NCBI GenBank assembly: GCA_948474755.1
Contig: CAOLHI010000927.1
Span: 558,001-622,000, forward strand
From: Ctenosaura bakeri
Lineage: Eukaryota; Chordata; Lepidosauria; Squamata; Iguanidae
Direction: 5' to 3'
DNA: 64,000 nt
Below the pieces are notes generated by a model. It saw only the letters and a list, made by a program, of their open reading frames with translations. It ran no database searches and was not told the origin of the DNA. The position numbers and the translations under genes are program-made. The stretch's first letter is position 1. Each line of letters opens with the position of its first letter. This document shows positions 54,801 to 64,000 of the stretch, one piece after another.

Positions 54801-55575
54801 TCTCCTTATTCCAAATCTCATCGTTCATTCTCCATGTTCTTTCTCTGTCTTTCAACTGAATCTTAATTTGTATTGGATTATGATCTGAACACAAATTCGG
54901 TAAAATGTCCATTTGTGTAATCTTCATCAATAATTGCTTAGATACCAATATCATGTCTATCCTTGACATCGATTTATGTCGGTCAGAATAGAATGTGTAT
55001 CCTTCCAGTTGTCCATTCTTATATCTCCAAGTGTCATATAAATTAAAATTGTCCATCAGATTGAAGAAACTCTTAGGAAGTTTACCATTGTTTCGGGGGA
55101 TCAATTTCTGATTTGATCTATCAATTAAAGGATTGATGACTCCGTTAAAATTCCCCACAAAAATAATATTTGTGTTTCCTGATTCATTTAAATACTCCAA
55201 TATCTGTTGCTGTATTTTGGGGAAGAATTCCCCTTTAGCCCCATTCGGTGCATATATTCCCACTATTAAAAATTTGTCTTGTTTCAGAATCACTTCAACT
55301 CCTATATATCGACCATTTTTATCTTGGAAAATTTGACGCGCTTCGTATTTTGAATTCACATATATTAACACCCCCTTCTTCTTTTTATCGATTACAGATG
55401 CAAAGCAGCTTCCCAATTTTGGATTTCTAACATATTTAAGATCTTGAGTTTTAATTCTAACCTCTTGAAGACTTATTATATCCAAATTTTGCTTCTCCAG
55501 ATGATGAAAAATTTGTCTTCTTTTATATACGGAGTTAAACCCTTTAATGTTCCACGAATATATCTTCAGATCCAT
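51810..55575 (-). pseudogene. L1 copy 2 ORF2, one frameshift, one stop, endonuclease Asp changed to Asn
   Basis: The endonuclease has SWNIKGF (Asn9), LQEVR (Glu38), SRIDMILVS and SDHNPI. In the motif that normally reads GDFN it has VGNFNGV: residue 142 (55150-55152, codon AAT) is Asn instead of the catalytic Asp. The reverse transcriptase has KAPGPDGF, NYRPISLLNVDYKIF, QNGFLPKRS, FLDAEKAFD, TRQGCPLSPLLF and FADD at residues 412-415 of the 916-codon block. The C-terminus has a CWKC ... HMWWTC cluster. The frame slips in a purine-rich tract (about 54645-54665). A TAG at 51966-51968 interrupts it after AKVWKT; 51 further codons to a natural stop at 51810 follow. ATG at 55575 is 44 bp after ORF1. 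Otherwise long frames are open, so the element is young but inactive by itself. Confidence 0.95.
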
Positions 55576-55619
55576 TTTTCTTTTCCAATTTAATTATGTT
55601 TTATATCTTATAACTTGAC

Positions 55620-56702
55620 TTAGTCCTCCTGAAGAACTCCCTCTAATTCCCCTTCTTTCTGTTCCCCGATTCCACCCGATGCTCCTCCCTCTTCTAGCAA
55701 TATCTGGCCTTCTCCAAGGTCGTCTTCTTCTTGTTGAGGTTGCAATCTTCCCTCTTCCCTAGCAGTCTGGTCCTGTTCCTGATTTTTTTCCACCTCAGAA
55801 ATATTTTTTGAAAGCTCATTCTTCAATCTCTCCATCATCTCTTTTGCTTTGTGTACTGAATTGATCCGATATCTCCGTTGTCTGTATGTAAATGACAAAC
55901 CCTCAATTTTCTCCCATCGATAACTAATTTGAAGCTTAACCAAAAGATTTGCCAAAGGTTTGTATTCTTGTCTTTTCTTTAAGATCTGATAAGGAATGTC
56001 TTTAAAAATTCTAACGTTTTTATCTTCAATTTTCAAGGGTCCATCGTAGCTTCTTTGAAGTACTCTATCTCTTATAATTGTCCTTATAAAGATAATAATG
56101 ATGTCTCTGGGTAGTTTCCTCTCTCTCGCCACTCTAGAGGACACCCTGAAAATTCTGTCAATATAACTCTCCATCTTCTCCTCGTCAATGTCGATGAAAT
56201 CAGCCAAAGCCGGAACTATAGTCTCTAACAAATTTTCCATAGAGGTCTCTGGAACACCTCTCAAACGCAGTGATCTCTCCCGATATCGCAACTCCTGTAG
56301 AGTGATCTGAACTTCATCCTCTTGTTGTCTCTCCTTGACCACTGTCATTTCCTTTTCTACTTGTTTTACTTGCTGCTTTATCTCTTTATTATCTGTTTTT
56401 AGCTTTGTCACATCCATTGATATGCTTTCCAGTCTCTTCCCCAGTCTATCTATTTCTTGTTTCATATCTTCTCTCATCTCCTTCCTTGTTTCCTTTATAT
56501 CACTTCGTAAATCTTCTCTCATACTTTTGAACTCTTCCCTCATTTGTAACATAAAGTCTTGTGATTTCTGGGGTATATCTACAGATGTCCTCCTAGTTAC
56601 TTGAGATGAAGTTGCCTGAAGAATTGCCTGAGAAGTAGTTGTTGGCCCACTGGCTGCAGCAGCAGCCCTTTCTTGTTCTTTCTTCCTTGTTCTTTGATCC
56701 AT
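55620..56702 (-). CDS. L1 copy 2 ORF1 protein, intact, 360 aa
   Basis: Encodes an RNA-binding chaperone of L1, a trimer that coats L1 RNA in cytoplasmic particles. Layout by sequence: a basic start (MDQRTRKKEQERAAAAASG), a coiled coil at about residues 45-135 rich in MREDLRSDIKETRKEMREDM and similar heptads, an RRM-like domain from about 137 (RSLRLRGVPE) to 230 (RKLPRDIIIIF), a C-terminal domain (RVLQRSYDG, KDIPYQILKKRQEYKPLA), then an acidic Gln/Glu-rich tail from about 300 to the stop. The length is normal for an L1 ORF1p. The start is the ATG nearest to the 5' UTR. The stop at 55620 is followed 44 bp later by ORF2. It lies within an L1, so it is expressed, if at all, from the L1 5' UTR. 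Coding potential is intact, but its function in this animal is unknown. Confidence 0.93.
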   Translation of the reverse strand: MDQRTRKKEQERAAAAASGPTTTSQAILQATSSQVTRRTSVDIPQKSQDFMLQMREEFKSMREDLRSDIKETRKEMREDMKQEIDRLGKRLESISMDVTKLKTDNKEIKQQVKQVEKEMTVVKERQQEDEVQITLQELRYRERSLRLRGVPETSMENLLETIVPALADFIDIDEEKMESYIDRIFRVSSRVARERKLPRDIIIIFIRTIIRDRVLQRSYDGPLKIEDKNVRIFKDIPYQILKKRQEYKPLANLLVKLQISYRWEKIEGLSFTYRQRRYRINSVHKAKEMMERLKNELSKNISEVEKNQEQDQTAREEGRLQPQQEEDDLGEGQILLEEGGASGGIGEQKEGELEGVLQED

Positions 56703-57490
56703 ATTTTACAAGTATTGATAATAATCAAAACAATCAAATATTTAAGTCAAACAGTTGCAAGTTAAACAGAAGCAATACTTAAAACTCACAAAATAACAGT
56801 CCTACCCTTAAAAAAAAGGTTACTTCAACATACAAAATCGTATTGTAATATAATATACCTTGAGATGCTTAAACTCTAAAATCACATATCATTTCATTTC
56901 ACTTCAATTCACATCAATAGTTCAGTTCAGTTCAAGAACTTTGACCTTGAATTATATCTACAGTAATTCTGAATTTTTCAATAGCAAACTATAAAGTAGT
57001 GTTATGCCAATCAAACTCTAATATTACGTATTTTCTATTTTATAATCAGACCATATGCATTCTCATGTTCTTACAATATGTAAACTTCAAACATAAGTAA
57101 CATAAGTGTTGCTCCATTCAATATAAAAATAACACTGGTCTGTGCTTAGACCCAGGCCTCTCAGTTCCCCCTCCCTCCGAAGCTATGGTTTCACTTTCTG
57201 GATGGTTGTCGCAATCACTTGTAAACCTGGTGATAGCTAGAAGCCAAACCGCTCCACTGCGTGGGCGATCTGGCTGCGACATCTGTCACCCCATTGATCG
57301 CCAGGGTTGATTCGGCTGATCTGGCTGGCTAGGCGGGTGTCCCCTTCCTCCCTCACCGCTCCATGTGCGTCCCTCCCGAAGCTGCGCGCTCGGTGGAAGA
57401 GGATGACCATCCCAGATAGAAGGAGTGTACCGTTCTTCGGTCAAGGGTATACAATAGCTGCGCTCCCCTGCTAGAACCTCCAAACAAGCT
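56703..57490 (-). promoter_or_regulatory. L1 copy 2 5' UTR
   Basis: About 790 bp upstream of ORF1. The distal 250 bp (57236-57490) are GC- and CpG-rich (gagcgcgcagcttcgggagg on the minus strand), consistent with an internal promoter, and the proximal part is AT-rich. It does not resemble the copy 1 5' UTR. The end coincides with the target duplication, so the element appears full length. Confidence 0.75.
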
Positions 57491-57969
57491 CAAGAAAAGG
57501 AACTTTTCTGAGCTCCAGTCCAATAGCATATGAACAGAAATCCAGTTGCGCAATAGGATTTCCTCTTCTTCTCCCTCTCTCCACTCATTGCATGCTCTTT
57601 GAAAGTATTTCAGAGGTTGTCTCAGCAGAACTAGGAGGTATGCATGACAATGCACCAAGGAGGAGAGCCTATTTAGGCAGCACTGTCCATGCTGCTCGTT
57701 AATTATGTCATTGGTGAGAAACCCTTAAGTCATTATAAGCAACATGTCAGTCTTTGGAATGACACCTTACTTGCATTACCTGTTTTGCTAAGGTGTGCTG
57801 TCAGGCTGTAAATTTTATTGTGTTGTATTTTATAAAGTTATATTATTTTCAATAAAAGGGAAAAAAAGAACAGCAGGAACCTCAAGCTTGCTCATCCACA
57901 GTTAGCTTCTGGACATCAGACTGAAAAGGCAGACAGGCCATCGTCATTCTTCCCCAGTATAAATGGGGT
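57491..57969. other. Unique flank; possible poly(A)-signal-bearing segment
   Basis: Includes aataaaagggaaaaaaagaa near 57850, which looks like a polyadenylation signal followed by an A-rich tail, so a retrocopy or LINE 3' end is possible. I cannot identify the source. Confidence 0.35.
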
Positions 57970-58250
57970 TATATAGGACTCTTCATGACAAGGCAAATGT
58001 ATGAGGCGTTTGCAGTATTTCTTAAAATATCTGTTGTCCTGGACTATTCTCTACCAATTCCCAACAGTAGCTGCAACATTCCTGTTCTCAGATGGGTTTC
58101 TTTTTCATTCTGAGACTTATTGGAACAAAAAAGTCCCCCATTCCTCTCTTCCTTTTTTTTTTCATATTTTTCATAGAGTTAGACTACTATAGTACATCAG
58201 CGCAATGACACTTTTTCACTATAACATTATAAAACTAAGAATACTAAGAA
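57970..58250 (+). repeat. Interspersed repeat shared with 12060-12385
   Basis: ccaattcccaacagtagctg, caacattcctgttctcagat and gtttctttttcattctgaga follow the same order as the copy at 12 kb, then a cagcgcaatgacac-type block and cactataacattataaaac. Confidence 0.5.
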
Positions 58251-58899
58251 GGAGGAGAAAAATTGCCTTTCAAACCACAAGATCACCAAAGCAAAGTACA
58301 ATCCTGTTTTAAAAAAATAACCGTTAGAAGAGGCCTAGTGCAGATCCAAGAAATTGCTACAAACAGTCACCCAAAAGAATGGAATGACTCAAAGGAGGGT
58401 CAAGAACAACTGGCAAAACATAGCAAAGCCCAATGAACTATATTGAAAATGCACACTTCTTCAGACTGTTCGGGAAGGGTCTATATTGTATTTCTTTGTT
58501 TCAAAAAAAGGTGAGGATTGAAATCTGTAGCAGGGACATATTTGGTGTCAGCCTGGCTTGATGGCCAACTACTGGCCTTTCATTTGAGTGCTGGGTGGAG
58601 ACCACATGATCCCCTGTGAACTTGGCAGTTCTCCCCACTCTCAACACAGGTTCTGCCCTAACAGGTAGGTTAGGAAGAAGGCTTATTGCCCAGCAGGAGA
58701 ATCAGTGAATGGTGGAGCTTGTCCTAAGCCACACCAAATTCTTGTGAGGGGTAGACATTAAAGGAAAGGGCCTGTTTTAATTATCATCTTGGACTGATGA
58801 GTTTATTTGCCTCCTCTCTTTGCTCTGTGTATACATTAGGTATGGGTTCTAGCCCATTGAGACAGTTCACTTGATATAAAGAACTGTAGTCAGAATGTT
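58251..58899. other. Unique sequence, nothing recognised
   Basis: No repeat or coding motif recognised. Confidence 0.35.
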
Positions 58900-59530
58900 A
58901 ACTGGGGCACTTGGTATAGTTTGTACAGGGATCTTACAACTCTCCTGCTCCAATAGCTTCACTGCCTGCTGGTCTATTTCTGGAAACAACTCAATGTGCT
59001 AGTTATGCCCTTTAAAACCTTCTACTGCTTAGGTCCAGGCTATCTTGTAGTAGCAAATGACAGACTACACCTCCTCATCTAAGCCCCCTGGACCCTGAGA
59101 TCCTCAGGAGAGGCCCTTCCTTCCTACCTATCATTTCACAAATTTGGTTGGTGGGAACAGGACAGTGGGCTTTCTCAATAGCTGCCCCTAGGCTCTGGAA
59201 CTCATTTCCTAGGGAAGCTAGAATGGCCCCCCTCCTTGCTATGCTTTGGTCACTGGGTGAAGATTTTTTTTATTTTGGAAGGCTTTTAGAAGTGAAGGTT
59301 TTTAAAGGCTTTTTAAAAAGTACTGTATTCTTTAAAATTGTACTGTTTTTAGCTGATTTTAATTGCTTATTATCATTTTTTAGATATGTTCTAAGTTGTG
59401 TTAATATTACTAATAATTTGATTCAACTATAATACTTACTTTTTTGTGTGTTTCATCTATTTTGTAATCATTTTAATTTGTATGTCTCTTTGCCTCCCAA
59501 TCTTGGGGGGAAAGGTGGAATATAAAGATA
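58900..59530 (+). mobile_element. L2 LINE ORF2 C-terminus and 3' UTR
   Basis: The frame VGTGQWAFSIAAPRLWNSFP, REARMAPLLAM matches the L2 C-terminal AFSVAAPxLWNSLPxE(V/A)R region. Upstream pieces (tgcctgctggtctatttctg) match the HWLPVxxR/F region. The 3' end tggggggaaaggtggaatat, aaagataaaa is the L2 terminus. Broken by stops. Confidence 0.85.
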
Positions 59531-59535
59531 AAAGA

Positions 59536-59717
59536 GAGCAAGCATGGTGTACTAGTTTGAGCACTGGACCACAAGCCTGGAAACCAGGGTTTGATTTCCT
59601 GCTTGGTTATGGAAACACAGAGGCTGCATCACACACTCTCAGCTCCAGAAAACTTCATGATAGACTGGCCTTAGGGTGTCCACAAACTGGAAATGACTTG
59701 AAGGAAAACAACAACAA
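59536..59717 (+). mobile_element. tRNA-derived SINE, full length
   Basis: tggtgtactagtttgagcac and accagggtttgatttcctgc (A and B boxes), gcatcacacactctcagctc, and the tail atgacttgaaggaaaacaac followed by (aac)n. It is directly joined to the L2 end. Confidence 0.85.
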
Positions 59718-60590
59718 TAAAGATAAAGATGATGATTATGGAGGTGGTGGTGGTGGTGTGATAATGATGTACATTCATTCATAGAATAGAAGTCACAAGA
59801 AACATCTGGTTTGCATGTCAAAGAAGGACTTCCTGTCTACTGATCAGCTGTGCCATTTTTTAAAACAATCCCTTCCCTCCAAATGAAACATGTTCACATT
59901 TTTCAGAATTCAGTTTAGCCCAACACAATAAATAGCTTAATGACCTTTTAAATATGCATCTCAGTGTTCTACTTTGTGTGCTTCACAAAACAATAAACTC
60001 AACAGAAGAATAAAGTCTAAATAGGTTGTTTGGCAAACAGGATTCCTGAGAAATAAAGGCACAGATGAAGCAACAGTAGCAAGAATGATCCACAGGGTGC
60101 AAATCAAATAATCTGTAGTTTCCACCTCCAATGTTACTGAAGTCAGAAAGGCAGCATTTCAAATAACCTCAGTGAACTTCAGCACAGTTCCTGTAATCCT
60201 GACAGAGATATGTATGCTTAGAACCAGTTGTGATGTACTGTACCATCTCTCTCAGGGTCTCCTGTCTTGTCTTACCCTGCCTTTTGAAATTCAGAAGCAT
60301 CAGGTGGTATAGAATATGGCAGCTGTCCTGCTGAAATGAAGGTGGGAAAGGGAGGCAGTTGCTGAGTTTCAGCTGTGTGCCAATAATTGCACTTTCAGAC
60401 TTTTTCTCCAACAGCAAAGTGCATCTTCTGTATAAACCAATGACCTGAAAACTTTGACCCTTTTCAATAGTACAGATCACCCAGGTAATGTTGCTTTAAT
60501 CCCCTGCCATTCAGTACCTTTCTTTCCGATTTTCAGAGATACAGTACTAAATTATTTGTAATGATTGAAGACTCATCGGTGGACAGGTTT
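59718..60590. other. Unique sequence, nothing recognised
   Basis: (gatgat/ggt)n simple runs near 59725-59765. Otherwise no repeat or coding motif. Confidence 0.35.
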
Positions 60591-60672
60591 CATTCTTAAA
60601 CACGTGCACACACAATCTAATATTAGGCACTGTATGCTACAAAGTAAACTTTTTTTCCACATGGAAGGCAAG

Positions 60673-60690
60673 CTGTTTCTATAGAAACAG
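60673..60690. promoter_or_regulatory. Palindromic RFX-like site
   Basis: Perfect 18-bp palindrome ctgtttctatagaaacag. It has two symmetric mismatches to an ideal X-box. Confidence 0.3.
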
Positions 60691-60724
60691 ATGCATTTTG
60701 AGAAATCTACTCCATATTAGATTT

Positions 60725-60738
60725 GCTGCTATAGCAAC
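60725..60738. promoter_or_regulatory. Near-perfect RFX X-box-like site
   Basis: gctgctatagcaac differs at one position from the symmetric X-box gttgctatagcaac. Confidence 0.35.
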
Positions 60739-61030
60739 ATTATCAAGAGAGTTACAAAAATATGTAAGAGAAATGAACTTCTCACTAGTCCTCCCCCACC
60801 CCACCCCAATTCCTTCACTTCTCTAAATAAGCAGCTTTAATTTATTCTCATAGTGTTCAAGTGTGCAGAATGGTTACTTGGAAATGGAACAGTCTGGAAA
60901 GCAATTCTAACCAGGTAGTAATTCAGTTTGCCTCTATTCATGTCTCTTCATTTAAAGTGAAATGACTCACTCAAAGTGGACAGAATCCTTGATGCTATAC
61001 TTTCAGATAACAAGTTTGGATTGGCTAAAG

Positions 61031-63744
61031 TGTGTACAATCAGAGAGAAGTGCCATTCACAGAGCAACTTATGACAATGTACCAATGACTGACTTCTAAC
61101 GAGTCACACTATTGTGCGATGCATTTCTATACTGGAAGAAAACATCATCTGAAATCTTCACATGGTGTGCAAGAAGTGATTTTACACATTCACATGGAAA
61201 AAATTTAAAATGTTGTTTCAGTAGGCCTACCACCATAAAAAAAAAAAAGCAAGCCCCCCCCCCAAAAAAAAAATCCAACCCAAAACTCTCTCAAGTGATG
61301 CAACATCTCTTCCAGTTGCCCAGAGTGGTGGCCATAGTTGCACACTGTAGCTGTCCGGAGCTCTAGATGAGGTGAAAATCATTTGGTCCACACCTCCGGG
61401 CTCCCAAGTGTGCTCTCATATACACTAATACAACTAGATAAGCAAACCAGAAGCATTTATCTGACTGTAGGATCCTGGCTGGTTGGTCCCAAACAAGCCA
61501 GGATTCACAAGCCAAGAACAAAACCTGACTTACGGTTCTAGCTTATGAAAGGAGGAGCAATCCAAGAGTCCTGACACATTAAACAAACCATTCCAGGTTT
61601 ATTTAGCTAGTCTCTTAAGCAGTAGGGTCTAAGCAGGAGTGAGCAGGCTGCAATTTTTCATGGCAAGACAAGAGTTCTGCAGAATCTTGGTGAATCACTC
61701 TGTGTGAACATGGCTACTGACCTGAGAGACCAGTTGCAAACAATGATCTATTAGCAATACAGAGGTGGGGGCATCTTCCTGTGGAGGGCCATCTCACAAA
61801 ATGTGCTTGTCATATATGAACTGAAAAATAGAACAAAATTATTCATGGCAGCAACAGTAACCTTTAGTCTAAAATCAACTATTAGGCTAAACTGTAGTAG
61901 CCCCATTGAATCAGTGGAGCATATGGGTTGGCATATTGAGTTCTCATTGATTTAATGGGTCTCCTCCAAGTAGGAGAAACATCTGGTTTAAGCCTCTAAA
62001 TTCTTAAGGATAGAAGTAATACTTGAAGAATTGGGTTCAACAAGCAATAAGATAGTTTTAACTATAAATAGAGCCACATGCAACCTCCCTTGAGTCAGGA
62101 GTTTTAGAGTGCCCTGTTGTGAGCTAAACGATGCCAAACCTATTAGTCCATGGCTAACTGTAGACCCATACTAGCAGCATCACTGTACTTTCAGTTTCAT
62201 AATTGTGGGATTGTCCATGAAGTAAAATTTAGCTAGTTTTTTTTTTAATGTACACTGCAGTTCGTTCAAAGAACTACTTTAGACCTTGTTGGATTTTGAG
62301 TATGCTTCCAGCACCTCTTTGAGCAACACACTGCTCCATTTATCCATGCCACATCAGAAACAGCTTTCAAGCCTCCTCTGATTCTGGAAAACAGATTTTC
62401 ACATGGTACATCCAAATCCCAATTTAGCTCACAGTCTTGCTAAATGAGGCTTTTTTGTATACCAACTTTAGGCCAACAGAATTAAGTTTAAGAGTTTTAA
62501 AAAAAACAAAACCTTGGCACATTCTTCCCAAGCATTTCTCACATTATCAAATTCCCACTATGCATGACATCATTAAAATAAGAATTGACCTAGCTTTGAT
62601 TAGTGCTGCTGCATTATGAATAATAAATGATCTCTGAAATCTTTGACTCTTCCCACTCCCTTTCCTTTAATTCAGACGCTTTACTGCTATTACCACATCC
62701 CTCGATTATGGTCCAAAGATTTATTTGGATTTATATCCATCTAATAAATAAATAAGCAGTGCCTAAAATGTCAATTTCATCTGTGACCATTTTATTCCAC
62801 AATGGTTGCACTAAATTTCATGGAACTGGTCCAGAGAAGGTGCTTTATGGGAATCTATGGTTAATCCGAGGCAAAAGACAGCTTTCCAAGAGCTCACTTA
62901 GTCCTATGTTTGAAAGAGAATATCTAATGAGGCCCACAAGAAAAGGAGACAGGAGAACATCTCATCCAAAGCCATTAGTATCTGCCACATTTACCATGCA
63001 TAGAATGTAAGGATGAAAGAACCAAATTCTCACTAGAATCAATTAAATATTACATCTAAACAGTCGGGCTATATCTGCTCTTTTTTATTTATATTAAGGC
63101 AGAAATAAGCCATAGCCTATTTTTTTTCAAAAACTATCTTTATTCTTCTCCTGAGTTTTGCTTAATAAATATCACAATTTTCTGCATGTTTACAGTATTT
63201 AATCAAGAAAATTAAACCTCAGTATATGACAAAGATTCTTTTTACCAAGACTAGGCCACAGAGTTCTTTAGAAAGAACAAGAATGTAATATCAAAAGCCA
63301 GAGCCACAAGGGTTTGCCTTCTGTTCTAGAATCCTTCCCAAAGCTACAATTTCTCATCCAGTGTTTTATCCTGTGGCCCAAATTATTCCATTCTGAGATC
63401 AAAAGTGAAATTTTAAAAATGTAAATGAAATGTATACATTATTAGCACCATAGCCGAAAATATTTGCTCCTTGAAAAAGTGTAATATTCCACTGATGTAT
63501 CTCAGAGCAAGTATCTTCAAGAAATCTGACTATATATCTGTTCACAGTTTTATTTCAGATGGAAATGAATTATTGGGTTTTGGACAAAATGAAAGTAGGG
63601 ATGGGACAAATTCAGAATTTTCCAAATCTAAATCCAGATCTGAATTCCTGGAAAGTTCTGGGAATCCACGAATCTCACGAATCTCGAATCTTTCGGACCC
63701 CTTTTTTTAAAAAAGGGTTTAAAAAGCAAGGGAAAGAAGGATAA
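61031..63744. other. Mostly unique AT-rich sequence
   Basis: Inverted short segments ggttggtcccaaacaagcca / aagccaggattcacaagcc near 61480-61510 suggest a DNA-element remnant. C- and A-runs at 61250-61270. No coding motif, although several open frames of 60-85 codons occur by chance. Confidence 0.4.
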
Positions 63745-63882
63745 TCTTGGGCAAGACACACTCTCTCAGCCTTAGCAAAAGCCTAGGCAAAGGAAAACCT
63801 CCCTCTGAAGAAATCTGGCCAGGACAATTGTCATAGTTTTGCCTCAGGATTGCCTCCACAGATTGAAAATGACATGAAGGCC
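63745..63882 (+). mobile_element. SINE body and tail, cut by a TIR element at its 3' end
   Basis: cttgggcaagacacactctc, aacctccctctgaagaaatc, then gattgaaaatgacatgaagg. At the point where the tail should read ggcacacaac, it instead continues into ccctttctgcacagg. Confidence 0.75.
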
Positions 63883-64000
63883 CTTTCTGCACAGGCAGCA
63901 AAATGTAGATTAATGTGTAAACAGGGCCACATACTACAGTACAGAGATAATCCAGGTCAAAACTGGATTTTCTTTGCATAGCTCCTTATGGCATCCTGGG
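63877..64000 (+). mobile_element. Candidate TIR element G (left end only)
   Basis: aaggccctttctgcacaggc resembles the ggccctttccgcac ends of the hairpin-rich family. The right end lies beyond the window. Confidence 0.4.

Larger units (their letters stand above)
51548..57490 (-). mobile_element. Full-length L1 LINE, copy 2 (about 5.9 kb)
   Basis: 5' UTR (56703-57490), ORF1 (56702-55620, intact), ORF2 (55575-51810 with two breaks) and 3' UTR (51809-51548) ending in an (aat)n/A-rich tail. A perfect 19-bp target duplication, caagaaaaggaacttttct, lies at 51529-51547 and 57491-57509. Another L1 subfamily than copy 1, with a different 5' UTR and only partial protein similarity. Confidence 0.97.
60591..61030. 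other. Repeat-free block with two RFX-like palindromes, candidate regulatory element
   Basis: No repeat family. Contains ctgtttctatagaaacag (60673-60690, a perfect 18-bp palindrome) and gctgctatagcaac (60725-60738), both resembling the RFX X-box (gttgcYATRgcaac). Stops in all frames. Function unproven. Confidence 0.35.

Noticed and set aside
1..64000. CRISPR array, bacterial operon or rRNA/tRNA gene
   Set aside because: No regularly spaced repeats, no ribosome-binding-site organisation and no intact cloverleaf. The content is vertebrate repeats. SINE heads resemble tRNA but lack an acceptor stem.

Overview
This is nuclear DNA of a vertebrate, most likely a squamate reptile (lizard or snake, perhaps an iguanian). 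The evidence is the mix of repeats: recent L1 elements beside CR1, L2 and RTE/BovB-like LINEs, tRNA-derived SINEs with a tail reading gacttgaaggcacacaac, a 5S-derived SINE, hAT-like elements, Helitrons and solo LTRs. I found no host protein-coding exon, tRNA or rRNA gene. The window reads as a repeat-rich intergenic or intronic region, and every long reading frame belongs to a transposable element.

Layout. 1-5.4 kb: unique AT-rich sequence, a decayed repeat of family Z (410-735), a hAT-like element with 8-bp target-site duplications (TSDs) (1164-1993) and small SINE/CR1 scraps. 5.4-6.4 kb: an RTE/BovB-like LINE fragment split by hairpin-rich element A. 7-8.8 kb: SINEs and a 75-bp tandem duplication. 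10.4-11 kb: CR1 and L2 scraps. 11.5-12 kb: repeat-free AT-rich sequence. 13.2-14.1 kb: solo LTR 1. 17.1-18.2 kb: a SINE and a MITE carrying a nested TIR element. 23.5-25.8 kb: an L2 copy interrupted by solo LTR 3, then solo LTR 2. 26.4-29.2 kb: a long decayed L2 open reading frame. 29.3-31 kb: a three-layer nest (LTR in SINE in L2). 31.8-33 kb: CR1 split by hairpin element B, followed by a Helitron split by a SINE. 34.5-35.5 kb: hairpin element E and a CR1 3' end. 36.8-44.3 kb: a full-length L1 (copy 1, minus strand) with a perfect 17-bp TSD, inside hairpin element C. 46-49.7 kb: Helitron, MITEs, a hAT element and a 5S SINE. 49.8-51.4 kb: a SINE split by hairpin element D, itself split by one arm of an inverted pair of SINE-like repeats. 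51.5-57.5 kb: a second full-length L1 (copy 2, minus strand) with a perfect 19-bp TSD. 57.5-64 kb: mostly unique sequence with an L2 3' end and two SINEs.

How the parts work together. L1 copies carry ORF1 (RNA-binding chaperone) and ORF2 (endonuclease plus reverse transcriptase) for target-primed retrotransposition. One SINE family ends in an L2-like tail, as expected for a SINE that uses L2 machinery. Exact TSDs and interrupted hosts give relative ages: the two L1s, the LTRs and the SINE-like pair lie on top of older layers.

The least familiar signal is a family of about 0.4-kb elements with terminal repeats (5' end approximately gaggccctttccgcac) built almost entirely of consecutive hairpins. 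At least four convincing copies are present (A to D), plus possible relatives E, F, G and H.
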